Shown: one piece after another, positions 1 through 6,462 of the stretch
Layout of the letters: each line of letters begins with the position of its first letter
How positions within the stretch are numbered: the first letter of the stretch is position 1
Notes under the pieces: generated by a model
Told to the model about the DNA's origin: nothing
Databases searched by the model: none
Seen by the model: the letters and a program-made list of their open reading frames with translations, nothing else
Translations under genes and position numbers: made by a program
From: Clostridia bacterium
GTDB taxonomy: Bacteria; Bacillota_A; Clostridia; Oscillospirales; CAG-272
Direction of reading: 5' to 3'
Assembly (NCBI GenBank): GCA_017935805.1
Contig: JAGBGV010000321.1
Coordinates: 1 to 8,717, forward strand
Length of the DNA: 8,717 nucleotides

Positions 1-501
1 TACAATTGTACCGGAGAGACGGTATGTATCTTCGATCTTCATGCCGTCCTCAAGTGTGTATGCGTAATCAACGATCTCAGCATATGTCATGCCGTCAACG
101 TTCATTGTTGCGGGAAGCTTGTGATTCCATGTGAGAGTTTCTGTGTTGCCCTCAGCATCCTTAACTGTAGCTGTGAGAACATATGCAACCTCTTCGGGGC
201 TGTCTTCGTTGATATCAATGGTAACCATGCCGTTTTCGTTGCGAACAACCTTAACAGCGTCCTCTCCAACGTCAACTGTCCATTCAACGTCAAACTTAAC
301 ATCACCAACAGGAACTACACCGATTCTTTCGTAGTCCTTTGTGGTCATTTCAGCAGCATTTTTATAAACTGTCTTAATGTATGCAACTGCGTCTGCGATT
401 GTTGCGGGTTCTGCTTCTACAGGAGCGGGTTCTGTTTTGCAGCCGGCAAATACGCTGAGGCAGAGTACAAGCATAAGAGCGATAGCGATCAATCTTTTCA
501 T
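1..501 (-). CDS. Lipoprotein with Ig-like region and probable OB-fold start (3' part missing)
   Basis: This is the last visible gene of the transporter operon; its 3' end lies beyond the left edge, so only the first 167 residues are seen. The protein opens with a lipoprotein signal peptide (hydrophobic residues 4-20, lipobox FAGC with Cys21), then a Pro/Glu/Ala-rich tether (about 22-34). Residues about 62-135 look like a degenerate bacterial Ig-like domain (VEWTV, GMVTI, then VLTATVKDAEGNTETLTW). From about 140 the motif LEDGMKIEDTYRLSGTIV resembles the lead-in to an OB-fold domain found in surface lipoproteins of Clostridia. The start at 501 is supported by AAGGAG six bases upstream. It lies 17 nt after the nuclease-like lipoprotein, so it is almost certainly co-transcribed. 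Role unknown; outer-membrane-leaflet anchoring to the cell surface is inferred from the lipobox, and domain names are by eye only. Confidence 0.85.
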   Translation of the reverse strand, partial: MKRLIAIALMLVLCLSVFAGCKTEPAPVEAEPATIADAVAYIKTVYKNAAEMTTKDYERIGVVPVGDVKFDVEWTVDVGEDAVKVVRNENGMVTIDINEDSPEEVAYVLTATVKDAEGNTETLTWNHKLPATMNVDGMTYAEIVDYAYTLEDGMKIEDTYRLSGTIV

Positions 502-518
502 GATTAGCTCCTTAAAAT

Positions 519-1850
519 TTACTTAATAATTGTTATGTCGTTTTCGGTAAACACCTTTATCTGATAGTCGCCGTCGAAATAATCAATAATTCCGCGAACA
601 TCAATGGTCTTTCCGCTGTAATTGTCTTCGGTAATGATCTCCCCTGCTTCATTTCTGAGAACTTCCGTGCGAACGGTGACAGTATTGCCATCCTCAGCCT
701 TGCAGGTGAGAGTCATAGCACCCTTGGATGAGCTGTCCGCACTTATCGTGGTGTAAATATCCACAACGGTGAGGTTTTTCATCTCTACGGATGTGTTCAT
801 CGCAAGAGCAGCATAGTCGTGAGTAACAGTTTCCTCTTCTCCCGCGATCTCAACCTTGCCATTCACAAATGTGTCGGCATCGGTAAGCACGAAAGCAGGT
901 GAGTGACCGTCACTTATCTTCTGTATATTTCCGGGATCATCCGGCTTCATCAGTCTGTATGTGAGACCTGAGACCTGGTATGTGCCACCCGCCTCATAAT
1001 ACTGAACGGTGCCCACGATTCGTGATTCGTTACCCACGGAGAGAACGTTCAGTCCTTCACCGGAGAGTGCGAATCCGTAGTAGATGCTGATGCCGTAGTA
1101 CATATCAGTTTCAGGGTCGTAATCCTCGATGTAAACGCTGTTATTGTCATTCATCGTAATTACACCGGAGAACGCCACCTTCATGTTATTGTAGTCGGCA
1201 ATGTTGCACCTGAGTTCCTTCAGCGTCAGCTCAATCGCTTCTCCGTAGTAGAAATCGGGGTCCTTCTGACCGGAGTGAACGCCAAGCTTCTGCTCCTTCG
1301 CCTGGTTGATAGCCGCAACAGCAGTCTCGCCGTAACGGTTACCTGCGGCATTTGAAGCGATCGCAAGGCCGTTCTGGAGTATCTCAATGTTCAGGTTGCG
1401 GTAGTCAGCACCTACTTCAGGCTGATACTATACCCACGCAAGGAATCTGTCCCCCGTGGAGTCAGCATTCCACTTGCCGTCGTCCGATTCAACAATAATG
1501 GACACAGCAGATGAAAGCTTCTCTTTGGTGAAAGCTGCCGCAGCTTTGCCGTATTCTTCAATCTTACCTGTGGATTCGGGAGTGTTTATTGCAAGATATC
1601 TCGCCTTGAGCACTCCGCCTTCCATGACAGACTCGGGAACATAGAAGTGAGTGGTATCGCCGTCGATGAAGGTCTTTACCGTAACCACCTCTTTTAAGGT
1701 ATCCGAGGACATATCCAGCTTGAGCAGCGCAGCATAGTCCTTGGCCTCATTTGAGCTACCGTCTGTTCCCACATTCTTTTTGCAAGCGGTAACACTGAAG
1801 AGCATCACCGCCGCAAGAAGAACTGACAGAAATCTTGTTATCTTATTCAT
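519..1850 (-). pseudogene. Staphylococcal-nuclease-like lipoprotein with two OB-fold-like regions, interrupted by in-frame TAG
   Basis: Read through one stop, this is a 443-codon gene. It has a lipoprotein signal peptide (lipobox VTAC, Cys23), an SNase/thermonuclease-like domain (about 54-210), and two beta-rich OB-fold-like regions (about 221-315 and 341-443). Against S. aureus nuclease, the active-site pattern is visible: DGDT at 63-66, Arg84 (R35), Thr90 (T41), Glu92 (E43) and Arg135 (R87). Asn89 replaces the Ca-ligand Asp40. Codon 141 (1428-1430) is TAG. The SNase-like sequence resumes in the same frame (YQPEVGADYRNLNIEILQNG), so no frameshift is involved. Family members usually have Trp there, and TGG to TAG is one base. 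The start at 1850 lacks an obvious Shine-Dalgarno site and lies 9 nt after the binding-protein stop, suggesting translational coupling. If the stop is real, the product loses the C-terminal SNase strands and helices and both OB regions. Nuclease activity is not certain given the Asn89 change. Confidence 0.85.
1428..1430 (-). other. In-frame TAG within nuclease-like lipoprotein
   Basis: The codons around it read TGG GTA TAG TAT CAG on the minus strand, giving AWV-stop-YQ. Both sides fit one SNase-like domain without a frame change. Restoring TGG would give AWVWYQ, which matches what I recall of Clostridia relatives of this lipoprotein. Every complete gene in the window ends in TAA, so TAG is seen only here. 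Confidence 0.9.
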
Positions 1851-1862
1851 TAATTCGAATTA
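1851..1862. repeat. 12-bp perfect palindrome at gene junction
   Basis: TAATTCGAATTA is a perfect palindrome. It overlaps the TAA stop of the solute-binding protein and fills the 9-nt gap before the ATG of the nuclease-like lipoprotein. It takes the place where a Shine-Dalgarno site would be expected. It may be chance; no function is shown. Confidence 0.5.
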
Positions 1863-3275
1863 GGAGTTGTATTCGCATTCAGCAACAGCGTCTTCAAATG
1901 CTGTCTTGATCATAGCGTCAACGTCGCCGCCATCATTTGCGGTAAGACACTTACAGATAAGAGCACCTGCCTGGTCGCGGGCTGTAGATGAGCCGTTGAA
2001 TGCGGGGGATGTGTAGTAAGCCTTTTCCTGTTCGAGACAAACCTTTGCAGCAAGAGCGGAGATGTGTGTGCCGCCGTTTGCGTTTGCAATGAAGTCAGCA
2101 TAGATCTGGTTTTCACCAACGGACTTGAGTACGGGAACGTAACCGGAAGCCATAGCGAATTCAGCCTGGAATTCTACGTTAGTTGTAAGGAACTTAACGA
2201 AGAGCCAAGATGCGATAACTTCCTGGGGGTTGTCCTTCTGGAAGATGCAAAGGCTGGGACCCTGAGAGATAACCTTGGGGTTGTTTGCGTCTACCTGAGG
2301 AATTGTAGCGATGCCAACTTCGAAGGGGTAGCTGCCGTCAGCATTTGCAGCAGGACGCTGGTGTGTTGCACCTGCGGAGGAACCGATGGACATATAGCTC
2401 TTTGTTGTATCTGTGGATACGAAGAGACCGGATGTGTATGCACCGTAAAGTGTCTGAGTTGTGAGGTAACCCTTCTGGTACCATTCTCTGAATTCCTTAA
2501 CGAAAGCTCTGTTCTGTTCGTTGTCGAAGAGGAAGTGGTCGCCTGTTGCACTTGTGTAAGGAGAACCGTACTGCTCTGTCATTGTGATGAACCAGTTTGC
2601 TTCGGAGTCGTAGCCGAGAGGAATGGAGTTCGGGTCGATAGCCTTGATCTGTGCGCAAAGAGCTTCGAGCTCGTCCCATGTCTTGGGAACGGAGAGACCG
2701 TTTGCATCGAAGAATGTCTTGTTGTAGTAAAGAACTTCAGTAGACTTGGAGAGAGGCAGAGTGTACATGAGGCCGTCGCCAAATTCCTTACCTTCGTTGT
2801 AGTAACCTTCGATGAAGTCGTTCTTCTGTGCGTCTGTGAGACCGAGCTGTTCTGTTGTACCGTCAGCTCTGTTTACAGTAATATCGCTTTCGATGAGGCT
2901 GTCAAGAGTTACAACTGCCTTAGCGAGGTTGTAAAGAGCAACGTGGTCGGGGTAGCAGTAAGCGATGTTGGGCTGGTTGCCAACAGTGATCTCTGTGGAG
3001 ATCTGGTCGCGAACGTCATCGTAGTTACCTACCTGAGTAGAAACAACGTGGATGTTGGGATACAGCTTGTTGAACTCTTCGATGTAGAGGTTCAGAACTG
3101 TAGCGAGGTTAGAGCCCATTGTGTTGTAGAAGGTAATTGTTACTTCGCTTCCGTCGTAACCGCCTTCGGGTACTGTGAAGTTGGACTTAGCTGCCTGGGG
3201 CTTGCCGCAAGATGTAAGAGCGACCATGCCGCAGAGCATTGTAAGTGCGAGGAGTACTGCTATGATCTTTTTCAT
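1860..3275 (-). CDS. ABC transporter sugar-binding lipoprotein (extracellular solute-binding family 1)
   Basis: This 471-residue protein is the substrate-capturing subunit of the importer, lipid-anchored outside the membrane. It starts with a clear lipoprotein signal (MKKIIAVLLALTMLCG, lipobox LTSC, Cys23). The mature part has the family 1 pattern for CUT1 sugar binders: ITFYNTMGS near the start, a LYIEEFNKLYPNIHV helix-strand, YYNKTFFDANGLSVPKTWDELEALC at the lobe crossover, and a late helical ASWLFVKFLTTNVEFQAEFA segment. Length is normal to slightly long for the family. The substrate cannot be read from sequence; a sugar or oligosaccharide is inferred from the family and the partner permeases. 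It follows the second permease after a 90-nt gap, the largest in the operon, which contains a candidate internal promoter and a ribosome binding site unusually far (15 nt) from the ATG. No internal stop is seen. Confidence 0.95.
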   Translation of the reverse strand: MKKIIAVLLALTMLCGMVALTSCGKPQAAKSNFTVPEGGYDGSEVTITFYNTMGSNLATVLNLYIEEFNKLYPNIHVVSTQVGNYDDVRDQISTEITVGNQPNIAYCYPDHVALYNLAKAVVTLDSLIESDITVNRADGTTEQLGLTDAQKNDFIEGYYNEGKEFGDGLMYTLPLSKSTEVLYYNKTFFDANGLSVPKTWDELEALCAQIKAIDPNSIPLGYDSEANWFITMTEQYGSPYTSATGDHFLFDNEQNRAFVKEFREWYQKGYLTTQTLYGAYTSGLFVSTDTTKSYMSIGSSAGATHQRPAANADGSYPFEVGIATIPQVDANNPKVISQGPSLCIFQKDNPQEVIASWLFVKFLTTNVEFQAEFAMASGYVPVLKSVGENQIYADFIANANGGTHISALAAKVCLEQEKAYYTSPAFNGSSTARDQAGALICKCLTANDGGDVDAMIKTAFEDAVAECEYNS

Positions 3276-3290
3276 GGGTATGGATTTCCG

Positions 3291-3299
3291 TCCTTCCTT
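3291..3299 (-). promoter_or_regulatory. Distant Shine-Dalgarno site of binding-protein gene
   Basis: AAGGAAGGA on the minus strand is the only good ribosome binding sequence before the ATG at 3275, but the gap to the ATG is 15 nt, longer than usual. No in-frame ATG, GTG or TTG lies between; an in-frame ATA is the only intermediate codon of note. The start is kept because the signal peptide begins cleanly there. Confidence 0.6.
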
Positions 3300-3315
3300 A
3301 AAATAATAATACTTT

Positions 3316-3344
3316 TTTATATGTTAATGCTCCCCCACAGCCAA
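3316..3344 (-). promoter_or_regulatory. Candidate internal promoter before binding-protein gene
   Basis: On the minus strand, TTGGCT (3344-3339) and TATAAA (3321-3316) are separated by exactly 17 nt. They match the housekeeping -35 and -10 consensus at 4/6 and 5/6. Initiation would be near 3309, about 34 nt before the ATG. A separate promoter would let the binding protein be made in excess over the membrane subunits, as is common for such importers. Based on sequence match only. Confidence 0.4.
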
Positions 3345-3365
3345 AACTGCCGCCGGGAAAGTCTC

Positions 3366-4259
3366 TTAACCCTTGATACCGCTGCGGGATACGCCCTTCA
3401 TGATGTACTTTCTGAGGAAGATGAACACCAGGAAGAGAGGAGCCGAAACGATTGCTACCGCCGCCATCTGTACGGGGTAGTTTACGTCACCTGTTGTTTC
3501 CGTGAACGCATTGCGGAGACCGTTGGTGATAAGGCTGTGCGCTTCATCGTTTGCAACGAGGCGAGGCCAGATGTAGGAGTTCCACGCGCCCATCATCTTG
3601 AGAATGGTGATCGAGATAAGCGTGGGAAGTGCGAGGGGCACCATTACCTTCCACGGATACTTGATATCGCTTGTACCGTCAACCTTTGCGGCGAGATACA
3701 GTTCATTGGGTATCTGCATGAAATTCTGTCTGAGAAGGTAGATATAGAACACACTCACGAGAAACGGCACAATAAGAACTGTGTATGTGTTCATCCAGCC
3801 GAGCTGTGTTACTGTTGAGTAGTTGGTGATTGTGAAAAGCTCACCGGGGATCATCATCGTAGCAAGAAGTGCCGCGAACATAGCATCCTTGCCCTTGAAC
3901 TCAAGTCTTGCAAAAGCGAATGCGGAGAGCACCGTAATTACAAGGGAGAGAAGTGTAGATACTATACCAACGATCATTGTGTTAATAAACAGCTGACCCA
4001 GCTTAGCTGTGGTGAATGCCGTTGCATAGTTGGAGAAAAGTATCTGTCTCGGCCAGAATGTAGGAACTGACTCGCGGTATTCCGCAAGAGACTTGAGAGA
4101 GGAAATGATCATCCAATAGAAGGGGAACAGAACGATCAGCGCCATAGCAATGAGGAATGCTTAAAGGATAACTTTTACAGCGATTTTAACAATAGTCTGC
4201 TGAACTGTGATCTTCTGCATATCTCTTGCATGCATAGTTTTCATATTAGCGTTTGCCAT
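3366..4259 (-). pseudogene. ABC sugar permease, MalG-like, with in-frame TAA in first membrane segment
   Basis: This is the second membrane subunit of the importer, 297 codons when read through one stop. It has the usual six-helix CUT1 layout: first segment about 24-52 (ending ALIVLFPFYWMIISSLK), ARLEFKGKDAMFAALLATMMIPGELF near the core, an EAA loop at about 186-212 (ELYLAAKVDGTSDIKYPWKVMVP, with the conserved Gly) that contacts the ATPase, and the typical end RKYIMKGVSRSGIKG. The start at 4259 is fixed by AAGGAGGG seven bases upstream, overlapping the stop of the preceding permease gene. Codon 33 (4163-4161) is TAA, between VKVIL and AFLIAMALIVLFP, and the frame is unchanged after it. The ATG at 4145 (codon 39) has no ribosome binding site and lies inside the first membrane helix, so it is unlikely to rescue the protein. 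Either a very recent nonsense mutation or a sequence error. Confidence 0.88.
4161..4163 (-). other. In-frame TAA at codon 33 of second permease
   Basis: The minus-strand codons read GTT ATC CTT TAA GCA TTC CTC, inside a hydrophobic run. The hydrophobic helix and strong family similarity continue in the same frame directly after it. A Tyr or Leu codon one substitution away (TAT, TAC or TTA) would restore the segment. TAA is the normal terminator of neighbouring genes, so codon reassignment cannot explain it. Confidence 0.9.
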
Positions 4260-4265
4260 GCTCTT

Positions 4266-4273
4266 CCCTCCTT
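4266..4273 (-). promoter_or_regulatory. Strong ribosome binding site overlapping upstream stop codon
   Basis: AAGGAGGG on the minus strand, whose first two bases belong to the TAA stop of the first permease gene. It lies seven bases before the ATG at 4259 and decides that start over the ATG at 4145. The overlap indicates translational coupling of the two permeases. Confidence 0.85.
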
Positions 4274-5216
4274 AATAATGAACTCTCTTCTTGCTGACCT
4301 GAAGGTTGATCAGGGTAACAACAAGAATGATTCCAAAGAGTATAAGCGCAGCCGCACTTGCACGACCCTGCTTATTGGTGGAAAGTGCATCATAGATGAA
4401 TCCGACCATAGTGTTGAGTCTTCTCGGTGCATCCGGAGGACCCATATTTTCGCCGAATATACCAACGATACTGCTGTATTCCTTAAATCCGCCAATAAAG
4501 CCTGTGATAACAACGTATACAAGCATAGGGGAAAGGAGGGGTACTGTGATCTTTGTAAAAACTCGTCTTCTCGGTGTGCTGTCAACTTTAGCAGCATCGT
4601 AGTACTGCTTGTTGATGCTCTGAAGACCGCCGAGAAGGATGAGGATCTTGAAGGGCAGCGCATTCCAAACGATGTAAACTATCATTACAGTAATGTTTGC
4701 CCAGTAGCTTGAGCCTGCGTTGATCCAGTTAACATGAGTTCCGCCGAAGAATTCGATGACATTATTTATAATACCTGCTGTTACAACGATCTCGTTTTCA
4801 GTACCGTAGAAGCTACCAACGATATTGAACATTGCGGCAAATACCATACCGATGGCGATGGAGTTTGTAACGTAAGGCAAGAAGAAGATAGTCTGCAAAA
4901 ACTTCTGAAGAGGCTTGATTGCGTTAAGACATACCGCGATAAGAAGTGCAAGAACAGTTGATATCGGAACGGTGGTAACGCAAAGGAGACATGTATTCTT
5001 GAGACAGGTTACAAATTCCTTGTACTCGACAACCTTCTTGAAGTTGCCGAAACCGAACTCAAAGGTACGTCCTCCCACAGCCTGAAGTCCGCTGTAGTCC
5101 TCGAGAAATGCCATTCTTACGGTGTTGATGATGGGCCACACAGTGAACACAAGCAAAAGTATAATAGCCGGAGCAAGATATATCCAGGCCTTCCACTGAT
5201 GTTTCTGGTCTACCAT
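4272..5216 (-). CDS. ABC sugar permease, MalF-like
   Basis: First membrane subunit of the importer, 314 residues, forming half of the transport channel. Membrane segments are visible at about 12-37 (LAPAIILLLVFTVWPIINTV), 75-98, 110-133, 172-194, 228-247 and 287-306. The EAA loop that docks on the ATPase is at about 205-227 (YYDAAKVDSTPRRRVFTKITVP). In it the usually conserved Gly after AAxxD is Ser213, whereas the partner permease keeps Gly. The start at 5216 lies 1 nt after the ATPase stop and is preceded by GAGGTG inside the end of the ATPase gene, so the two are translationally coupled. Complete and uninterrupted. Substrate specificity cannot be read from it. Confidence 0.95.
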   Translation of the reverse strand: MVDQKHQWKAWIYLAPAIILLLVFTVWPIINTVRMAFLEDYSGLQAVGGRTFEFGFGNFKKVVEYKEFVTCLKNTCLLCVTTVPISTVLALLIAVCLNAIKPLQKFLQTIFFLPYVTNSIAIGMVFAAMFNIVGSFYGTENEIVVTAGIINNVIEFFGGTHVNWINAGSSYWANITVMIVYIVWNALPFKILILLGGLQSINKQYYDAAKVDSTPRRRVFTKITVPLLSPMLVYVVITGFIGGFKEYSSIVGIFGENMGPPDAPRRLNTMVGFIYDALSTNKQGRASAAALILFGIILVVTLINLQVSKKRVHY

Positions 5217-5217
5217 A

Positions 5218-6321
5218 TTACTTCACCTCAAAACGAATTCTCTCTTCAGTCTTCTTGTTGAAAATGAAGATCTTATGAGGCTTGATCTTGTAGTTTACAT
5301 ATTCAGCGGCTGTGTCAATCTTGTTGTCCGCATTGATAATGGAGCGAATAACGGGGTTGACAGATGCGGGGTTGGTGGAAACGATGCTTACGTCACGTCC
5401 CATAACCTCAACGCTGGAAAGTTTGCACTTCATCGCGCCGGCCTGATCAAGTTCGAAGCCCTCAGGTCTGATACCGATCATAACCTCCTGGTCTTCTACG
5501 CCTGCGATGTCGAGAACAGCATCCTCACCGATGTAGATCTTGCCGCCCTCTACCTTACCTTCGAATACGTTGATCGGAGGAGTACCGAGGAACTTTGCAA
5601 CGAACAGGTTGATAGGATCGTCATAAACTGCCTGAGGCTGACCGATCTGCTGAACAACGCCTTCCTTCATAACAACGATCATATCGGAGATGCTCATTGC
5701 TTCTTCCTGGTCGTGTGTTACGAATACGGTTGTGATACCTGTTTCGCGCTGGATACGTCTGATCTCTTCTCTTGTCTGGAGACGGAGACGTGCGTCAAGG
5801 TTGGAAAGAGGCTCGTCGAGAAGAAGCACGCGGGGCATCTTAACAAGCGCACGGGCAATAGCAACACGCTGCTGCTGACCACCGGAGAGTTCGCTGGGCT
5901 TACGCTCCATGAGCTCATCGATCTGAACCAGCTTTGCTGCTGTCAGAGTTCTGTCAAGCATTTCTTCCTTTGAGAGCTTGTCCTTACCATTGAGGTTCTG
6001 CAGCGGGAAAAGGATGTTCTGCTTAACTGTCATGTGGGGATAGAGAGCGTAGTTCTGGAACACAAGTCCAACGCCTCTGTTCTCGGTAGACAGCTCGGTA
6101 ACGTCATCATCCCCGAAGTAGATCTTGCCGCCTGTAGGCTTCTGCAGACCGCTGATCATGTACAGGGTGGTACTCTTACCGCAGCCGGATGGACCAAGCA
6201 AGCCGATAAGCTTACCGTCCGGAATGGTAAAAGTGAAGTCGTTTACCGCAATGACTTCACCGCCGGCCTTTTTGTTGCGGCTGGGGAAGATCTTTGTCAG
6301 GTTTTCGAGTACAACTTTCAT
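5218..6321 (-). CDS. ABC transporter ATPase, MalK/MsmX/UgpC type
   Basis: This is the cytoplasmic motor subunit, 367 residues, the usual length for the sugar-importer ATPase family. All nucleotide-binding motifs are intact: Walker A GPSGCGKST (43-51), Q-loop Gln89 (FQNYALYPH), signature LSGGQ (145-149), Walker B LLLDE with catalytic Glu170, D-loop SNLD (173-176), and switch His203 (FVTHDQEEAMS). Residues from about 240 form the TOBE-type regulatory domain (GTPPINVFEG; MIGIRPEGF). The ATG at 6321 is chosen over an in-frame ATG at 6417 because AAGGGA sits just before it, the protein then begins MKVVLENLTK as in the family, and the candidate promoter lies inside the longer reading. It is the first gene of the operon. 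Many Firmicutes sugar importers share one distant ATPase, whereas this system encodes its own. Confidence 0.96.
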   Translation of the reverse strand: MKVVLENLTKIFPSRNKKAGGEVIAVNDFTFTIPDGKLIGLLGPSGCGKSTTLYMISGLQKPTGGKIYFGDDDVTELSTENRGVGLVFQNYALYPHMTVKQNILFPLQNLNGKDKLSKEEMLDRTLTAAKLVQIDELMERKPSELSGGQQQRVAIARALVKMPRVLLLDEPLSNLDARLRLQTREEIRRIQRETGITTVFVTHDQEEAMSISDMIVVMKEGVVQQIGQPQAVYDDPINLFVAKFLGTPPINVFEGKVEGGKIYIGEDAVLDIAGVEDQEVMIGIRPEGFELDQAGAMKCKLSSVEVMGRDVSIVSTNPASVNPVIRSIINADNKIDTAAEYVNYKIKPHKIFIFNKKTEERIRFEVK

Positions 6322-6325
6322 AAAA

Positions 6326-6333
6326 TTCCCTTT
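6326..6333 (-). promoter_or_regulatory. Ribosome binding site of ATPase gene
   Basis: AAAGGGAA on the minus strand, with core AGGGA five bases before the ATG at 6321. It decides the start in favour of 6321. Its upstream bases are shared with one arm of the adjoining inverted repeat, so a protein or RNA fold at that repeat could block ribosome access. Confidence 0.75.
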
Positions 6334-6349
6334 CAAATATGTATTTGAA
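6332..6349. promoter_or_regulatory. Perfect 8+8 inverted repeat in operon leader, operator candidate
   Basis: TTCAAATA and TATTTGAA are separated by two bases (TG on plus, CA on minus), giving a perfect 18-bp dyad between the promoter and the ATPase start, touching the ribosome binding site. A dimeric repressor could bind it as DNA. In RNA it could form an AT-rich hairpin after opening a few central pairs for the loop. The centre is not the CG typical of LacI-family operators or catabolite response elements. No regulator gene is seen nearby. Confidence 0.5.
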
Positions 6350-6373
6350 TTTTTATTGTTTTTAGTTAATAAA

Positions 6374-6447
6374 TTACCCATTCTCTCTGTTACAGAAATG
6401 GTATTTTTCTTTGACAAGCCGCACGAAATTCAAACAGTTATGGGTAA
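6374..6447. repeat. Inverted octamers bracketing the operon promoter
   Basis: TTACCCAT at 6374-6381 and its exact complement ATGGGTAA at 6440-6447 lie on either side of the -10/-35 pair, 66 bp apart centre to centre. They could be two binding sites for one regulator, but eight-base inverted matches can occur by chance in a span this long. Confidence 0.25.
6389..6417 (-). promoter_or_regulatory. Candidate promoter of the transporter operon
   Basis: On the minus strand, TTGTCA (6417-6412, 5/6 match to the -35 consensus) and TGTAAC (6394-6389, 4/6 match to the -10 consensus) have an exact 17-nt spacer. Initiation near 6382 would give a leader of about 60 nt before the ATPase ATG at 6321. It is the best sigma-A-like match in the gap. 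Confidence 0.5.
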
Positions 6448-6462
6448 ATCACCGTCACAACT

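Noticed and set aside
121..507. A 128-codon plus-strand frame over the left-edge lipoprotein
   Set aside because: The minus strand encodes a lipoprotein with a proper signal peptide and ribosome binding site over the same bases; the plus frame is antisense shadow.
1428..1430. TAG as pyrrolysine or a reassigned sense codon
   Set aside because: The family residue expected here is Trp, reachable by one base change. The other interrupted gene uses TAA, which is the normal stop of its neighbours. No supporting tRNA or pyrrolysine genes are visible.
3330..3365. Terminator hairpin after the second permease
   Set aside because: Only short interrupted pairings (CCC/GGG, CAG/CTG) are possible and no T tract follows on the minus strand.
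2064..3818. A 584-codon open frame on the plus strand
   Set aside because: It lies antisense to the binding protein and part of the second permease, crosses their intergenic gap, has a Cys/Val-rich non-protein-like composition and no ribosome binding site. It is a shadow of the minus-strand codon usage.
6322..6417. N-terminal extension of the ATPase to the ATG at 6417
   Set aside because: The extra 32 residues are unlike the family, the candidate promoter falls inside them, and AAGGGA supports the ATG at 6321.
6411..6440. Plus-strand TTGACA at 6411 as a promoter
   Set aside because: No acceptable -10 lies 16-18 nt downstream, and there is no plus-strand gene to serve before the right side of the RDD gene.
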